A DNA stretch of 64,000 nt, from the NCBI GenBank assembly GCA_000283575.1, contig AP012044.1, positions 1,178,001 to 1,242,000 of the forward strand. Reading direction: 5' to 3'. The DNA comes from Oscillibacter valericigenes Sjm18-20 (GTDB lineage Bacteria > Bacillota > Clostridia > Oscillospirales > Oscillospiraceae). The number at the start of each line of letters is the position of its first letter. Position 1 is the stretch's first letter. Position numbers and translations under genes: made by a program. Below are positions 51,429 to 61,017 of the stretch, piece by piece. The notes under the pieces are model-generated. The model did not search any database, was not told the DNA's origin, and saw only the letters and a program-made list of their open reading frames with translations.

Positions 51429-51893
51429 GAAAATCTGACGATGCAATGACGTACCGAAAATTGTGCGGCGCTGCCCTTGCATTCTTCCTTAGAGTATCGT
51501 ATGATGTAGACAGCTGGATGTTAAACGATTACGTTGCGCCGGATGCCTGTGAGGCTGATGCCTCTGCGGGCAGATGAGAGCGGTATCAGCGAGGCGTGAA
51601 GCCTGCTCCGCCGCCCTGTGGAAAAAGGGTGTGGAGAACGTGATTATCAGATGGGAGAAACGGATCTGCCGAGGGCGACGAGTCCGGAAGGGGACATTAA
51701 AGTTTCTGCTTTCCCGGAGTGATCGCAACTTTAGTCTTGCAAAGGGATACTCCGGGGTTGTATATTGGAAATGTAAGGATCAACGGCGGTGCCCTTCGCA
51801 GATGGAAATCCCGGAGGCCATTTCCGGTCTTCCGCTGGTGTTAGTTAAAAATCGGACGGATCAATAAAAACAAATAAAAATGGAGGTTTCAGA
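51429..51893 (+). other. Long 5' region of the phosphoketolase gene
   Basis: No convincing gene. It contains nested stems such as GAGGC/GCCTC with an outer TGCC/GGGCA (51544-51572) and AGGC/GCCT near 51592. It may be a structured leader; a known riboswitch consensus was not recognised. Confidence 0.4.
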
Positions 51894-54260
51894 ATGAGTG
51901 AATGTGTGGAAAAGCAGCCGCTGACAGAGGAATATCTCAAAAAGATGGACGCCTACTGGCGTGCCGCCAATTATCTGGCCGCGGCCCAGCTCTATCTTTT
52001 AAAGAACCCCTTGCTCCGGGAGCCCCTGACCATGGATGACATCAAAAAGAAGATCGTGGGCCACTGGGGCACTGTTCCCGGCCAGAACTTCGTGTACGTC
52101 CACCTCAACCGCATCATCAAAAAGTATGACCAGGATATGATTCTCCTGTCCGGACCCGGCCACGGCGGAAATTTCTTTGTGGCCAACACGTATCTGGAGG
52201 GGACTTACAGCGAGGTTTACCCCAACATCAGCCGGGACATGGAGGGACTTCAAAAGCTTTGCAAGCAGTTTTCCTTCCCCGGCGGCATTGCCAGCCATGT
52301 GGCCCCGGAGACGCCGGGCTCCATTAACGAGGGCGGTGAGTTGGGTTACTCCCTGGCCCATGCCTACGGCGCGGTATTCGACAATCCGGACCTGATCGCC
52401 GCTGTCACGGTGGGCGACGGTGAGGCGGAGACCGGCCCGCTGGCGACGTCCTGGCAGGGCAACAAGTTTCTCAATCCCGCCGCCGATGGCGCGGTGCTTC
52501 CCATTCTCCATTTAAACGGCTATAAGATCAGCAACCCCACTATTTTTGCCCGCATGACCCATGAGCAACTGGAGTGTTACTTCAAGGGCTGCGGCTGGAA
52601 GGCACACTTCGTGGAGGGAGACGACCCTATGACCATGCACCGCCTGATGGCGGATACGCTGGACGAGGTTATGGGCGAGATCAAGGGCATTCAGGCCGCC
52701 GCCAGAGCGGGCGACCACAGCTGGAAGGACTGGCCCATGATCGTGCTGCGGACTCCCAAGGGCTGGACCGGCCCCAAGGTGGTGGACGGCAAGCAGGTCG
52801 AGGGCACCTTCCGCGCTCACCAAGTACCCATCTCCATGGAAAAACCGGAACATTTGGAGCAGCTGAAAGACTGGCTGGAGAGCTACCGCCCGGGGGAGCT
52901 GTTCGACGAGAACGGCCACCTGATCCCCGAGTTGCAGGCTTTGGCTCCCACCGGGGAACGGCGCATCGGTGCCAACCCCCATGCCAATGGCGGAAAGCTT
53001 CGCCGGGACCTGCGCCTACCGGATTTCCGGGACTATGCGGTGGATGTTCCCGCCCCCGGCGCGGTGGAGGCGCAGGACATGATCGAGCTGGGCGGCTATG
53101 TGCGGGATACGTTCAAGCTCAACAAGGATGCGAAGAACTTCCGCATTTTCGGGCCGGACGAGACCATGAGCAACCGTCTGGGCAAAGTTTTCGAGGTCAC
53201 CGGCCGCGATTGGAACAGCGCGACCGTGGAGGGCGACGAATTCCTCTCCGCGGACGGCCGGGTCATGGACTCCATGCTCTCCGAGCACATGTGCGAGGGG
53301 ATGCTGGAGGGATATCTGCTCACCGGTCGGCACGGCTTCTTTGCAAGCTATGAGGCATTCATCCGCATCGTAGACTCCATGTGCGCCCAGCACGCCAAAT
53401 GGCTGAAGACCTGCAACGAGCTTCCGTGGAGAGAGTCCATCTCCTCGCTGAACCTGATTTTGTCCTCCAACGTCTGGCAGCAGGACCACAACGGCTTTAC
53501 CCATCAGGACCCCGGCTTCCTGGACCACATTGCCAATAAAAAGGCGGACGTGGTACGGCTCTATCTGCCGCCGGACGCCAATTGCCTTTTGAGCTGTTTT
53601 GACCACTGCATCAAGAGTCGGGACTATGTGAACGTGCTGGTCACCAGCAAGCATCCCCGTCCCCAGTGGTTGACGATGGAACAGGCCGTCAAGCACTGCA
53701 CGCAGGGCGTGGGCATCTGGGACTGGGCCAGCAACGATCAGGGCTGCGAGCCGGATGTGGTCATGGCCTGCTGCGGCGACACGCCTACCATGGAGACGCT
53801 GGCAGCGGTCACGATCCTGCGGGAGAAGATGCCCGAAATCAAGATCCGGGTCGTCAACGTGGTGGACCTGATGAAGCTCCAGCCCAGCACGGAGCACCCC
53901 CACGGTCTCAGCGACGCGGAGTACGACGCGCTGTTTACCACAAATAAGCCCATAATTTTTGCGTTTCACGGTTACCATACCCTCATTCATGAGCTGACCT
54001 ACCGCCGCCACAACCGCAACATTCATGTGTACGGCTATAAGGAGGAGGGGACCATTACCACGCCCTTCGATATGCGGGTGCAGAACGAGGTGGACCGGTT
54101 CCATCTGGTGAAAAACGTCCTGCGGTATCTGCCGGAGCTGGGTGGGCGCAGCGCCCATCTGGTACAGGAGATGAACGACAAGCTGGTGCAGCACACCCAG
54201 TATGTCCACGAGTATGGCGTGGACCTGCCGGAGATCCGCGACTGGAAATGGCGCAGCTGA
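51894..54260 (+). CDS. xfp: Xylulose-5-phosphate/fructose-6-phosphate phosphoketolase
   Basis: TPP- and Mg-dependent enzyme that splits xylulose 5-phosphate (or fructose 6-phosphate) with phosphate into acetyl phosphate and an aldose phosphate. 788 residues, full length. Landmarks: [20 protein letters not shown], the TPP motif [19 protein letters not shown] and [22 protein letters not shown] with TGGAGG upstream; monocistronic with its own terminator. Confidence 0.97.
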   Translation: MSECVEKQPLTEEYLKKMDAYWRAANYLAAAQLYLLKNPLLREPLTMDDIKKKIVGHWGTVPGQNFVYVHLNRIIKKYDQDMILLSGPGHGGNFFVANTYLEGTYSEVYPNISRDMEGLQKLCKQFSFPGGIASHVAPETPGSINEGGELGYSLAHAYGAVFDNPDLIAAVTVGDGEAETGPLATSWQGNKFLNPAADGAVLPILHLNGYKISNPTIFARMTHEQLECYFKGCGWKAHFVEGDDPMTMHRLMADTLDEVMGEIKGIQAAARAGDHSWKDWPMIVLRTPKGWTGPKVVDGKQVEGTFRAHQVPISMEKPEHLEQLKDWLESYRPGELFDENGHLIPELQALAPTGERRIGANPHANGGKLRRDLRLPDFRDYAVDVPAPGAVEAQDMIELGGYVRDTFKLNKDAKNFRIFGPDETMSNRLGKVFEVTGRDWNSATVEGDEFLSADGRVMDSMLSEHMCEGMLEGYLLTGRHGFFASYEAFIRIVDSMCAQHAKWLKTCNELPWRESISSLNLILSSNVWQQDHNGFTHQDPGFLDHIANKKADVVRLYLPPDANCLLSCFDHCIKSRDYVNVLVTSKHPRPQWLTMEQAVKHCTQGVGIWDWASNDQGCEPDVVMACCGDTPTMETLAAVTILREKMPEIKIRVVNVVDLMKLQPSTEHPHGLSDAEYDALFTTNKPIIFAFHGYHTLIHELTYRRHNRNIHVYGYKEEGTITTPFDMRVQNEVDRFHLVKNVLRYLPELGGRSAHLVQEMNDKLVQHTQYVHEYGVDLPEIRDWKWRS

Positions 54261-54335
54261 GACTGAAAACCTGCTCTTTACACGAAGCGGCGGCCCCGGC
54301 AGCTGAAAAGTACGTTCATAGTTAAAAAGACCCAT

Positions 54336-54379
54336 CAGGCCGCCAGCCCTGCTCTGAACAGGACCGGCGGCCTGCTTTT
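54336..54379 (+). terminator. Terminator of xfp
   Basis: CAGGCCGCC pairs with GGCGGCCTG, with an inner CCTG/CAGG helix, and CTTTT follows. Confidence 0.75.
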
Positions 54380-54473
54380 AAGAAAAAGTAAGAATTTATC
54401 GGTTGCACTGTTACATTCCGGGAATTTGCCGCGTCTATCAGACGAGAGATAAAGAGAGAAATGGGGGAGCAAT

Positions 54474-55007
54474 TTGCTGCCAGTTTATTTTGCGGTACTG
54501 GACGAGGATGATGACCGGGAATTGTTTACCGTGGCCTATCAGCAGTATTACAACAATATGATGCGGGTGGCGCGGCGAATCCTGCCGTCCCAGACGCAGG
54601 CGGAGGACGCAGTTCACGATGCTTTTTTAAAGATCATCCAGCATTTTGACGATTTGAAAGCGATACCGGAGGAGCGGCGGATTTACTGGGTTGTGGCAGT
54701 GACGAAGAATGCCGCGCTGGACCTTCTGCGAAAGGAGAGGCGGGATTTGCCCGTGGATGAGGAAATGGAAAATCGATTACCTGCCATGCCCGCGGAGGAC
54801 GGAGGCTTCCGGGCTTTGGTGGAGGTGATCCGCCGGATGCCGGAGACCTATCGTCGGGTGCTGGAGCTGCGGTTTTTGACGGAGTGGAGCCACGCGGAGA
54901 TCGCACGGGAGCTTCACATCACCGAGGGCGCTGTAAAGACCCGGGTGGCCCGGGGACGTCAGCTCCTGATAGAAGCCATGCGGAAGGAGGGATATGTCTG
55001 TGGGTAA
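54474..55007 (+). CDS. ECF-type RNA polymerase sigma factor
   Basis: 177 residues with region 2 (YYNNMMRVARRILPSQTQAE, AEDAVHDAFLKIIQHF) and region 4 (MPETYRRVLELRFLTEWSHA, EIARELHITEGAVKTRV). Start TTG 54474 has GGGGGAG before it. The following gene starts inside its end, a typical sigma/anti-sigma arrangement. Target promoters unknown. Confidence 0.9.
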   Translation: MLPVYFAVLDEDDDRELFTVAYQQYYNNMMRVARRILPSQTQAEDAVHDAFLKIIQHFDDLKAIPEERRIYWVVAVTKNAALDLLRKERRDLPVDEEMENRLPAMPAEDGGFRALVEVIRRMPETYRRVLELRFLTEWSHAEIARELHITEGAVKTRVARGRQLLIEAMRKEGYVCG

Positions 55008-56178
55008 GCTGGATTTGGACGCAAACCTGCGCTCCGCTTTGGTGGAGGCTTTGCGGGAGGATTGGGAACAGTTCCTGGGCGGGGAGGACGCACCGGTGAT
55101 GTCTTCTCGGCAGCACCGCAGGTTCAGAAAAATGCTGGCGGATCCCAAGGGCTATTACCACCGGTATTTTCGCAGCGGAAGGGAGACGCAGGAGGGCGGT
55201 ACCCGCGTTTTTGCCTGTCCCGGCGAGGTGCGGATTCGGAAAAAGCACATCCTGCGGTTGGCCATAGCGGCGGTGGTGGCAGCATTGCTGGCTGGCTCCG
55301 CGCTGGCGTATTCTCTGACCGGCGGAGAGTTTTTCACCCGCATGTTCAGCCTTTTCGGCCGGGAACTGGGACTGGACACCGATGTGGCGGATATGTCCCA
55401 ACTGGCGGACATGGGTTGTGCGAAACTGGGGACGATTCTGGAGACGGATGATCTGCGGTTTGAGCTGATGGACGCAGTATCCGGCGGCTATATGTCGATG
55501 GTTGCCCTCCGAGTCACCTGCAAGCAGACGGACAAAGTCTTGGAGATCGATGGGGATGGGAACTGCCTGTGGCAGGCGTCGTTTGGGGATGTCAGCGGTA
55601 CATTGACGGACAACACGTCTATTTCGGACGCCGGCTATGGGCTCAGCTATCGTTACGACCAGGATGAGATGGGGCTGAAACCCAATCAGTTTTATCTGAT
55701 CTTCAACACCAACAGCACCGAGTCCGTCCGGGCGGGGACTTATACGCTGGAATTTCGCGATCTGGTGAAAAGCGGAGAAAAAGAAGACGGGGTCCTCTGC
55801 GCGGGAGACTGGACGTTGGAAATTTCGCTGGAGGACGGCGAAAAATATACGCGCACAGTCTCTTGCGGGGAGACCTATCCCATAGGGAAGACGGATTACC
55901 TCCTGGAGCGCGTTCAGTATTCTCCGCTGTCCATGAACCTGTATTTCTCCTCGGACGCCACGGAGAACCAGTTTGCGAAGGACTTCACCGACTATTCCGT
56001 CACACTGAAAGACGGAAAAGTGCTGGATCGGCCATGGTTTTGCTGCGGCATGGGCAGCGGCAGCGATGCAAGCGGGACCACGGCTCATGTAACGCTGGAA
56101 TTCAACGCGCCCCTGAATGTAAACCAGATCGCGTCCGTACAGTTCAGCGGAAATTCCGTGGATCTGGCCGGACAGTAA
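54994..56178 (+). CDS. Single-pass membrane protein, probable anti-sigma factor
   Basis: 394 residues: a cytoplasmic N-terminus of about 85 residues, a transmembrane helix near 88-108 (LAIAAVVAALLAGSALAYSL) and an external region of about 285 residues rich in beta strands (DUF4179-like in layout). It overlaps the sigma gene, with GGAGGG upstream; GTG at 55000 has better spacing than ATG 54994. Expected to hold the sigma factor at the membrane and release it on an envelope signal (inference). Confidence 0.75.
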   Translation: MSVGKLDLDANLRSALVEALREDWEQFLGGEDAPVMSSRQHRRFRKMLADPKGYYHRYFRSGRETQEGGTRVFACPGEVRIRKKHILRLAIAAVVAALLAGSALAYSLTGGEFFTRMFSLFGRELGLDTDVADMSQLADMGCAKLGTILETDDLRFELMDAVSGGYMSMVALRVTCKQTDKVLEIDGDGNCLWQASFGDVSGTLTDNTSISDAGYGLSYRYDQDEMGLKPNQFYLIFNTNSTESVRAGTYTLEFRDLVKSGEKEDGVLCAGDWTLEISLEDGEKYTRTVSCGETYPIGKTDYLLERVQYSPLSMNLYFSSDATENQFAKDFTDYSVTLKDGKVLDRPWFCCGMGSGSDASGTTAHVTLEFNAPLNVNQIASVQFSGNSVDLAGQ

Positions 56179-56186
56179 TGAACCGC

Positions 56187-56219
56187 GCGGGCGGAGCTTT
56201 AGCTCCGCCCGCCGTTTTT
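56187..56219 (+). terminator. Terminator of the sigma/anti-sigma operon
   Basis: GCGGGCGGAGC pairs with GCTCCGCCCGC around TTTA, followed by CGTTTTT. Confidence 0.93.
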
Positions 56220-56275
56220 ACCCGCCGTAAAATCATGGGTACGTTTCTCACGGAATAAAACCGGATGGAACCGGG

Positions 56276-56315
56276 ATAAAAATTCGCCCCACCGAAAAAT
56301 CGGTGGGGCGAATTT
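56276..56315 (-). terminator. Terminator of the rpsF-ssb-rpsR operon
   Basis: A perfect 16-bp stem (AAATTCGCCCCACCGA and complement) on the minus strand followed by TTTAT-type tract, 17 bp after the rpsR stop. It may work in both directions. Confidence 0.85.
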
Positions 56316-56331
56316 AAAAAGCTTTTAAAGG

Positions 56332-56586
56332 TTAGTCCGTCACATAGGGCAGCAGGGCGATCTGACGGGCGCGCTTGATGGCCTCGGTCAGCTCACGCTG
56401 ATGCATGGCGCAGGTGCCGGTGGTGCGGCGAGGCAGGATCTTGGAACGCTCGGAAAGAAAGCGGCGTAGCTTTGCGGCGTCTTTATAGTCGATAAACTCA
56501 CTCTTGTCCGCGCAGAACTGGCAGACCTTGCGGCGCTTGTTCCGGTTCATGGGACGAGAGGGTCTGGAATCACGATCATAAGGCAT
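56332..56586 (-). CDS. rpsR: Ribosomal protein S18
   Basis: 84 residues; [20 protein letters not shown] and [20 protein letters not shown] are diagnostic. The CxxC pair suggests a zinc-binding (C+) form. Third gene of the conserved rpsF-ssb-rpsR operon. Confidence 0.98.
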   Translation of the reverse strand: MPYDRDSRPSRPMNRNKRRKVCQFCADKSEFIDYKDAAKLRRFLSERSKILPRRTTGTCAMHQRELTEAIKRARQIALLPYVTD

Positions 56587-56626
56587 GGTAGTTTCCTCCT
56601 TTTACAAAAATGGCGCTGATAGACGA

Positions 56627-57079
56627 TCAGAACGGAAGTTCACCGTCTTCTTCCCCGATCTCAGCGAAATCGGAGTGGGCATCCACGGGAGCCGGGGCGC
56701 GATTGCCGCCGGCGGGCGCACCGTAAGCCGGGGCATGATAGCCGCCGGACTCTGCGTCGCGCTTGGAATCCCCAAAGTACACATTGTCGGCCACGACCTC
56801 TGCGGAGCGGCGCTTGTTGCCCTCCTTGTCGGTCCAGTCGCGGAGCTGCAGACGGCCCTCCACAACGGCCATACGGCCCTTGGTGAAGTACTTGCTGACA
56901 AATTCCGCGGTAGCGCGCCATGCGACGATGTCGATGAAATCCGTCTCCTTCTCGCCGCTCTGGGACTTGAAGTCCCGGTCCACGGCCAAGGAGAAAGATG
57001 TCACGGCTGTGCCGCTTCCGGTGCGGCGCAGTTCGGGATCCCGGGTGAGACGACCCATGAGAATGATCTTGTTGAGCAT
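56627..57079 (-). CDS. ssb: Single-stranded DNA-binding protein
   Basis: 150 residues. OB fold MLNKIILMGRLTRDPELRRT with FSLAVDRDFKSQSGEKETDF, and the acidic C-terminal tail ending GEEDGELPF, a variant of the DDDIPF-type interaction tip. Between rpsF and rpsR as in most Firmicutes. Confidence 0.97.
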   Translation of the reverse strand: MLNKIILMGRLTRDPELRRTGSGTAVTSFSLAVDRDFKSQSGEKETDFIDIVAWRATAEFVSKYFTKGRMAVVEGRLQLRDWTDKEGNKRRSAEVVADNVYFGDSKRDAESGGYHAPAYGAPAGGNRAPAPVDAHSDFAEIGEEDGELPF

Positions 57080-57092
57080 TGCTTAGTCCTCC

Positions 57093-57389
57093 TTATTCGC
57101 CCTTGCAGACGATCAGGGAACGTATGATGCCGTCGGTAATGCCGAGGATACGGTCCAGTTCCCGGGGGAATGCCGCGGGGCTGGTGAACGTCATCAGCAC
57201 ATAATAGCCCTCGGTCTTGAAGTTGATAGGATAGGCCAGCTTGCGGCTGCCCCACTCCTCGACTTCCACGTTGGAGCCGTTCTGCTCAGCGAGAGTTTTG
57301 AACTTTGCCACCAGGGCGGCGGTGTTCTCCTCACTCTGTGCAGGGTCGATAATGTAGACGACCTCATAATTGGCGGTAACTTTTGCCAT
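57093..57389 (-). CDS. rpsF: Ribosomal protein S6
   Basis: 98 residues starting MAKVTANYEVVYIIDP with AAAGGAGG upstream; conserved VEEWGSRKLAYPINFKTEGY. The frame is open upstream but that part is the leader. First gene of the operon. Confidence 0.97.
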   Translation of the reverse strand: MAKVTANYEVVYIIDPAQSEENTAALVAKFKTLAEQNGSNVEVEEWGSRKLAYPINFKTEGYYVLMTFTSPAAFPRELDRILGITDGIIRSLIVCKGE

Positions 57390-57410
57390 TTTTGCACCTC
57401 CTTTTGGACA

Positions 57411-57437
57411 TATGGCCCCCATTCGGAGATGGGGACA
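57411..57437 (-). promoter_or_regulatory. S6:S18 autoregulatory leader hairpin
   Basis: In the mRNA CCCCAT and ATGGGG enclose the loop CTCCGA, which contains the CCG trinucleotide conserved in the rpsF leader motif bound by the S6:S18 complex. It lies about 25 nt before the rpsF start. Expected to repress the operon when the complex is in excess. Confidence 0.65.
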
Positions 57438-57467
57438 AGGATATACTTGCAGACTGCAAGCTTTCTT

Positions 57468-57495
57468 ATTATACAGGAAAACGGTCAAATGTCAA
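57468..57495 (-). promoter_or_regulatory. Promoter of the rpsF operon
   Basis: TTGACA (57490-57495), 16-bp spacer and TATAAT (57468-57473), both perfect consensus. Confidence 0.88.
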
Positions 57496-57513
57496 GAAAT
57501 ATTTCAATTTCGT

Positions 57514-57541
57514 CGGCCCCGCCGGTTTTCCTGCGGGGCCG
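57514..57541 (-). terminator. Hairpin at the end of the molybdenum operon
   Basis: CGGCCCCGC pairs with GCGGGGCCG just after the mogA stop; the trailing tract is not T-rich, so efficiency is doubtful. Confidence 0.45.
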
Positions 57542-57547
57542 TTCAGC

Positions 57548-58048
57548 TCAGTCCTTCAACTTGGCGCAGTCCGCAGGTGCGCCGGAGAGCATTTGCAGTC
57601 CATGCCCCAGCGCGGGCAGAACGGCCTCCAGATTTTCCTTCGCAGCGCGGGGGCTTCCGGGCAGGTTTACGATCAGCGTTCCGCCCCGGATACCCGCGGC
57701 CGCACGGGACAGCATGGCCCGCGGCGTAATCGACAAAGACGCGGCCCGCATGGCCTCCGGAATACCCGGCGTCAGGCGCTGACAGACGGCAAGCGTGGCC
57801 TCCGGCGTCACGTCCCGGGGGGAGAAACCGGTGCCGCCGGTGGTGAGGACCAGCTGCACGTCCCCCGCGTCCGCCCATTCCCGCAAAACACGGGCAATTT
57901 CCTCCTGCTCGTCCGGGACCATGGCGGTCCGCAGAATTTCGTACCCCGCGCCCTGCAACAGCGCGGACACCAGCGGCCCGCCCTCGTCGGGGCGCTGGCC
58001 CCGGAAACTGCGATCACTGACGGTCAAAACAGCGGCTTTCCAGTTCAT
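57548..58048 (-). CDS. mogA: Molybdopterin adenylyltransferase, MogA/MoaB type
   Basis: 166 residues. Adenylates molybdopterin before metal insertion. Conserved VLTVSDRSFRGQRPDEGGP, LTTGGTGFSPRDVTPEAT and NLPGSPRAAKENLEAV. ATG with GGAGGAT upstream. Last gene of the molybdenum group, 43 bp after modC. Confidence 0.93.
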   Translation of the reverse strand: MNWKAAVLTVSDRSFRGQRPDEGGPLVSALLQGAGYEILRTAMVPDEQEEIARVLREWADAGDVQLVLTTGGTGFSPRDVTPEATLAVCQRLTPGIPEAMRAASLSITPRAMLSRAAAGIRGGTLIVNLPGSPRAAKENLEAVLPALGHGLQMLSGAPADCAKLKD

Positions 58049-58091
58049 CTGATCCTCCTGACGGCGCGCTCACCAGGCGAGCACAACCTTT

Positions 58092-59138
58092 TTATGAGTT
58101 TTGCAGCAGCAAAATGTCTTCGGGCCTGACGGCGACGGTGACGGTTTCTTCTTCATCATGAGCTGCCCACGCGGCTTTGTCAAGCTCCATCCGCAGCAGC
58201 GGCGCGTCCTGCGCCGCGTTTACGGGCCGCAGCAGGATGATGGAGCCGAACACATCGTCGATCACCTTTGCTACCCCGCAGGAAAAGGTATTTTCCTCGT
58301 TTTGGGCGGCGAAGTGAACGTGGTGGGATCGGATGCCTGCCACGGCGGTTTCCGGCGGGACAACGCGGCGGCAGGCCAGCGTCAGCCCCCATTCGGGGAG
58401 AAAAACGGACTCGCCCCGGGAATTTACAGCCATAAAATTTTTACAGCCGGAGAGACGGGCAGCAGACTCTGTACCGGGGGCGCGGAACAGCGCCTCCAGA
58501 GTCTGCACCGGCTGGGCTCTCCCGCTGTCCATTACACAGACCCGGCGGCAGTTTCGCCAGGCCTCGCCCCGATCGTGGGTAACCCAGAGCACCGTACCGG
58601 GAAAAGCGGAGAGTGTTTCCGACAGCTCCAGCTCCAGCTGGTATTTGAGATAGCTGTCCAGCGCGGAAAAGGGTTCGTCCAGCAAAATCGCCCGGGGCTG
58701 GGAGGTGAGAATGCGCGCCAGCGCCGTCCGCTGCTGCTGTCCGCCGGAGAGGGCAGCGGGACGCTTCGTGGCGACGTCCTCCAGATGAAACTGCCTGAGC
58801 TTCTTTGCAACGACTGCCTTCCGCCTCGTTTTGTCCTTTGCCGCGGCAGCGATGTTCTGTGCCACGGTCATGTTGGGAAACAGGGCGTACTGCTGGAACA
58901 GATACCCCACGTTTCGCCGCTGAGGCGGCAGGTCAATCTTTGCTGCGCTGTCAAACAGCACCTGCTTGTCCAGCTCGATATGGCCTTCGTCGGGCCGGAG
59001 AATGCCCGCAATGCACTTAAGCGTCACGGATTTGCCGCAGCCGGAGGCACCCAGAAGCGCCAGAGCCTCGTTTTCCGCCGAGAACTGCGATTCCAGCAAA
59101 AAGGTCCCCAGACGCTTGCGGATATCCACACGGAGCAT
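58092..59138 (-). CDS. modC: Molybdate ABC transporter ATP-binding protein
   Basis: 348 residues: Walker A GASGCGKS, signature LSGGQQQR, Walker B AILLDEPFSAL, and a C-terminal TOBE-type molybdate-responsive region. Its start overlaps the modB stop (TGATG). Confidence 0.93.
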   Translation of the reverse strand: MLRVDIRKRLGTFLLESQFSAENEALALLGASGCGKSVTLKCIAGILRPDEGHIELDKQVLFDSAAKIDLPPQRRNVGYLFQQYALFPNMTVAQNIAAAAKDKTRRKAVVAKKLRQFHLEDVATKRPAALSGGQQQRTALARILTSQPRAILLDEPFSALDSYLKYQLELELSETLSAFPGTVLWVTHDRGEAWRNCRRVCVMDSGRAQPVQTLEALFRAPGTESAARLSGCKNFMAVNSRGESVFLPEWGLTLACRRVVPPETAVAGIRSHHVHFAAQNEENTFSCGVAKVIDDVFGSIILLRPVNAAQDAPLLRMELDKAAWAAHDEEETVTVAVRPEDILLLQNS

Positions 59139-59806
59139 CAGCGCCGCCCCCCTCTCTGCCGGGATTCCAGCAGATTTACCACCAGCAGTACCACGGCGGA
59201 AATGGCCAGATTTACCAGAACCCAGCGGGTGGCTCCGGCGTCGTCGCCGGTGCGCCAGAGCTGGTAGACGGTGGTGGAGATAGTGGCGGTGCGGCCCGGC
59301 GTGTATCCGGCGATCATAGAGGTGGCGCCGTATTCACCCAGCGCCCGGGCGAAAGCCAGCACGGTTCCGGCCAGGATTCCCTGCTTGCAGTAGGGCATCC
59401 GCACACGCCAGAAAATATAGGTGTTGGAAAGTCCCAGAGTGCGTCCAGCATCCGCCAGCGTCTCGTCAAAAGATTCAAAGGCCCCCCGGGCGGTACGGTA
59501 CATCAGCGGAAACGCCACTACCACGGTGGCAAAGATCGCGCTCCACCAGGTCATGACCAGCTTTGTACCGAAGTGGGCCAGAAACCAGCTGCCCACGACT
59601 CGATTGGGTCCCAGCAGGCGCAGCAGCAGATAGCCCACCACCGTGGGTGGGAGGACCAGCGGCAGCGTCAGCACCACGTCCAAAATGCCCTTTGCGAGGC
59701 GGGGCAGACGCGCGATGTAATACGCGGACAAAAGACCCAGAAAGAACACAGCCACGGTGGAGACGGCGGAAATCCGCAGGGAGTTATAAAGTGGGTACCA
59801 ATCCAT
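59138..59806 (-). CDS. modB: Molybdate ABC transporter permease
   Basis: 222 residues from ATG 59806 (AAAGGAG upstream; the open frame extends further without a site). Five to six helices with LPLVLPPTVVGYLLL and the EAA-loop ADAGRTLGLSNTYIFWRV typical of ModB. Pairs with ModC; a 173-bp gap separates it from modA. Confidence 0.93.
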   Translation of the reverse strand: MDWYPLYNSLRISAVSTVAVFFLGLLSAYYIARLPRLAKGILDVVLTLPLVLPPTVVGYLLLRLLGPNRVVGSWFLAHFGTKLVMTWWSAIFATVVVAFPLMYRTARGAFESFDETLADAGRTLGLSNTYIFWRVRMPYCKQGILAGTVLAFARALGEYGATSMIAGYTPGRTATISTTVYQLWRTGDDAGATRWVLVNLAISAVVLLVVNLLESRQRGGRR

Positions 59807-59979
59807 GGGGACTCCTTTCTGCGGGGAGGTTCCGCAGGAATTTTTCATGCTGGGCTGCACTGCGGCGAATTTTGCGGTCTTTGCGCGAGCGGAGAATCGC
59901 GGTATGAAAAGAATCCGGCGGAAAAATCCCGCGGCGCGGAGACTGCCGCCCCCGCGCCGCGTGGACTCTTATTCTGCGA

Positions 59980-60858
59980 TTAAGCCGCGGCGGAGAAGCC
60001 CACGGATTCGAAAATCGACATTGCTTCGGGGGTGGAGAGATAATCCAGAAACGCCTTTGCTTCGGCGGGATGCTGGGAGCCCGACAGCACGGCGGCGGGA
60101 TAGATCACCTGACCGCACATCTCTTTGGTGGCGCTGTCCACCACGGTCAGATTTTGGGAATAGGCGTCGGTGGCGTAGACAACGCCGCAGTCCACACTGC
60201 TCTCGGAGACCTGGGTGGCGACTTCCTTCACGTTGGAGCCATAGGTCAGGACGCCGGCGGTATTCAGCGCGTCCTCGTCCAGCCCATAGAAGGCGAAAAT
60301 CTTCTGGGTATACTGGCCCACGGGCACATCGCTGTTGCCCATCGCCAGCAGAATATCGCCAGTCTTCAAATGCTCCGCCAGCTGGTCAAAGCTCTCGATT
60401 CCCTTGGGATTGCCGTCGGGCACTACCAGAGTCACCTTGTTCTCCAGCAGGTTGATCCGGGTGGAGGTGTCGATCAGGTCCAGACCGTCGGGATTCTTGT
60501 CCACGTCATCTTTCAGGGAACCGTCCAGCGCGTTCATCTGCTTTTGAGCGGCGGAAATAAACAAATCGCAGTCCGCACCCTCCTTGATCTGGGTCAGCAG
60601 CGTGCCGGAGGATTCATAGGTGGGGGTGACGGTGACGTTGGGAGCCACGGTCTTGTAGGCTTCGATAATTTGGTCGATGGACTCCGTCATGGACGCGGCG
60701 GCGAAAACAAAAATCTCCACCGGCTCAGCGGCGGGGGCGGAGGAAGAGACGCCGGAACCGGACGCGGAACCGGAGGACGCTGCGGGCGCGGTTGTGCCGC
60801 AGGCAGCAAGAGACAGGGACATCACCAGTGCAAGTGCAAGTGCAAGTGCTTTTTTCAT
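59980..60858 (-). CDS. modA: Molybdate-binding lipoprotein
   Basis: 292 residues from ATG 60858. Signal peptide ends in lipobox SLAACGTTA; then FAAASMTESIDQIIEAYK, the standard ModA opening, and ESSVDCGVVYATDAY near the end. Tethered on the outer face of the membrane to capture molybdate or tungstate for ModBC. Confidence 0.93.
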   Translation of the reverse strand: MKKALALALALVMSLSLAACGTTAPAASSGSASGSGVSSSAPAAEPVEIFVFAAASMTESIDQIIEAYKTVAPNVTVTPTYESSGTLLTQIKEGADCDLFISAAQKQMNALDGSLKDDVDKNPDGLDLIDTSTRINLLENKVTLVVPDGNPKGIESFDQLAEHLKTGDILLAMGNSDVPVGQYTQKIFAFYGLDEDALNTAGVLTYGSNVKEVATQVSESSVDCGVVYATDAYSQNLTVVDSATKEMCGQVIYPAAVLSGSQHPAEAKAFLDYLSTPEAMSIFESVGFSAAA

Positions 60859-61017
60859 GTACAAACTTCCTTTCGTGTTTCGGCGGCAAACCACCGGAGG
60901 TGGGCGCCCAAATCAGAGCGCCGTATTCTGAAATCCCGAAGGAGATTGCAGACCGTGATACTCACCTAAGATAAACGGATGGGAAAAGCGCCGCGCCCCG
61001 GACAGGCGCGGTTGAAT
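60859..61017. other. Spacer between the MoeA-like gene and modA
   Basis: No gene. CGCCCCGGACAGGCGCGG near 60993 gives a small inverted repeat. No Mop/ModE box recognised. Confidence 0.35.

Noticed and set aside
51574..51867. 97-codon frame upstream of xfp
   Set aside because: Low-complexity basic composition, no good start context and overlap with stem-loops; kept as leader sequence.
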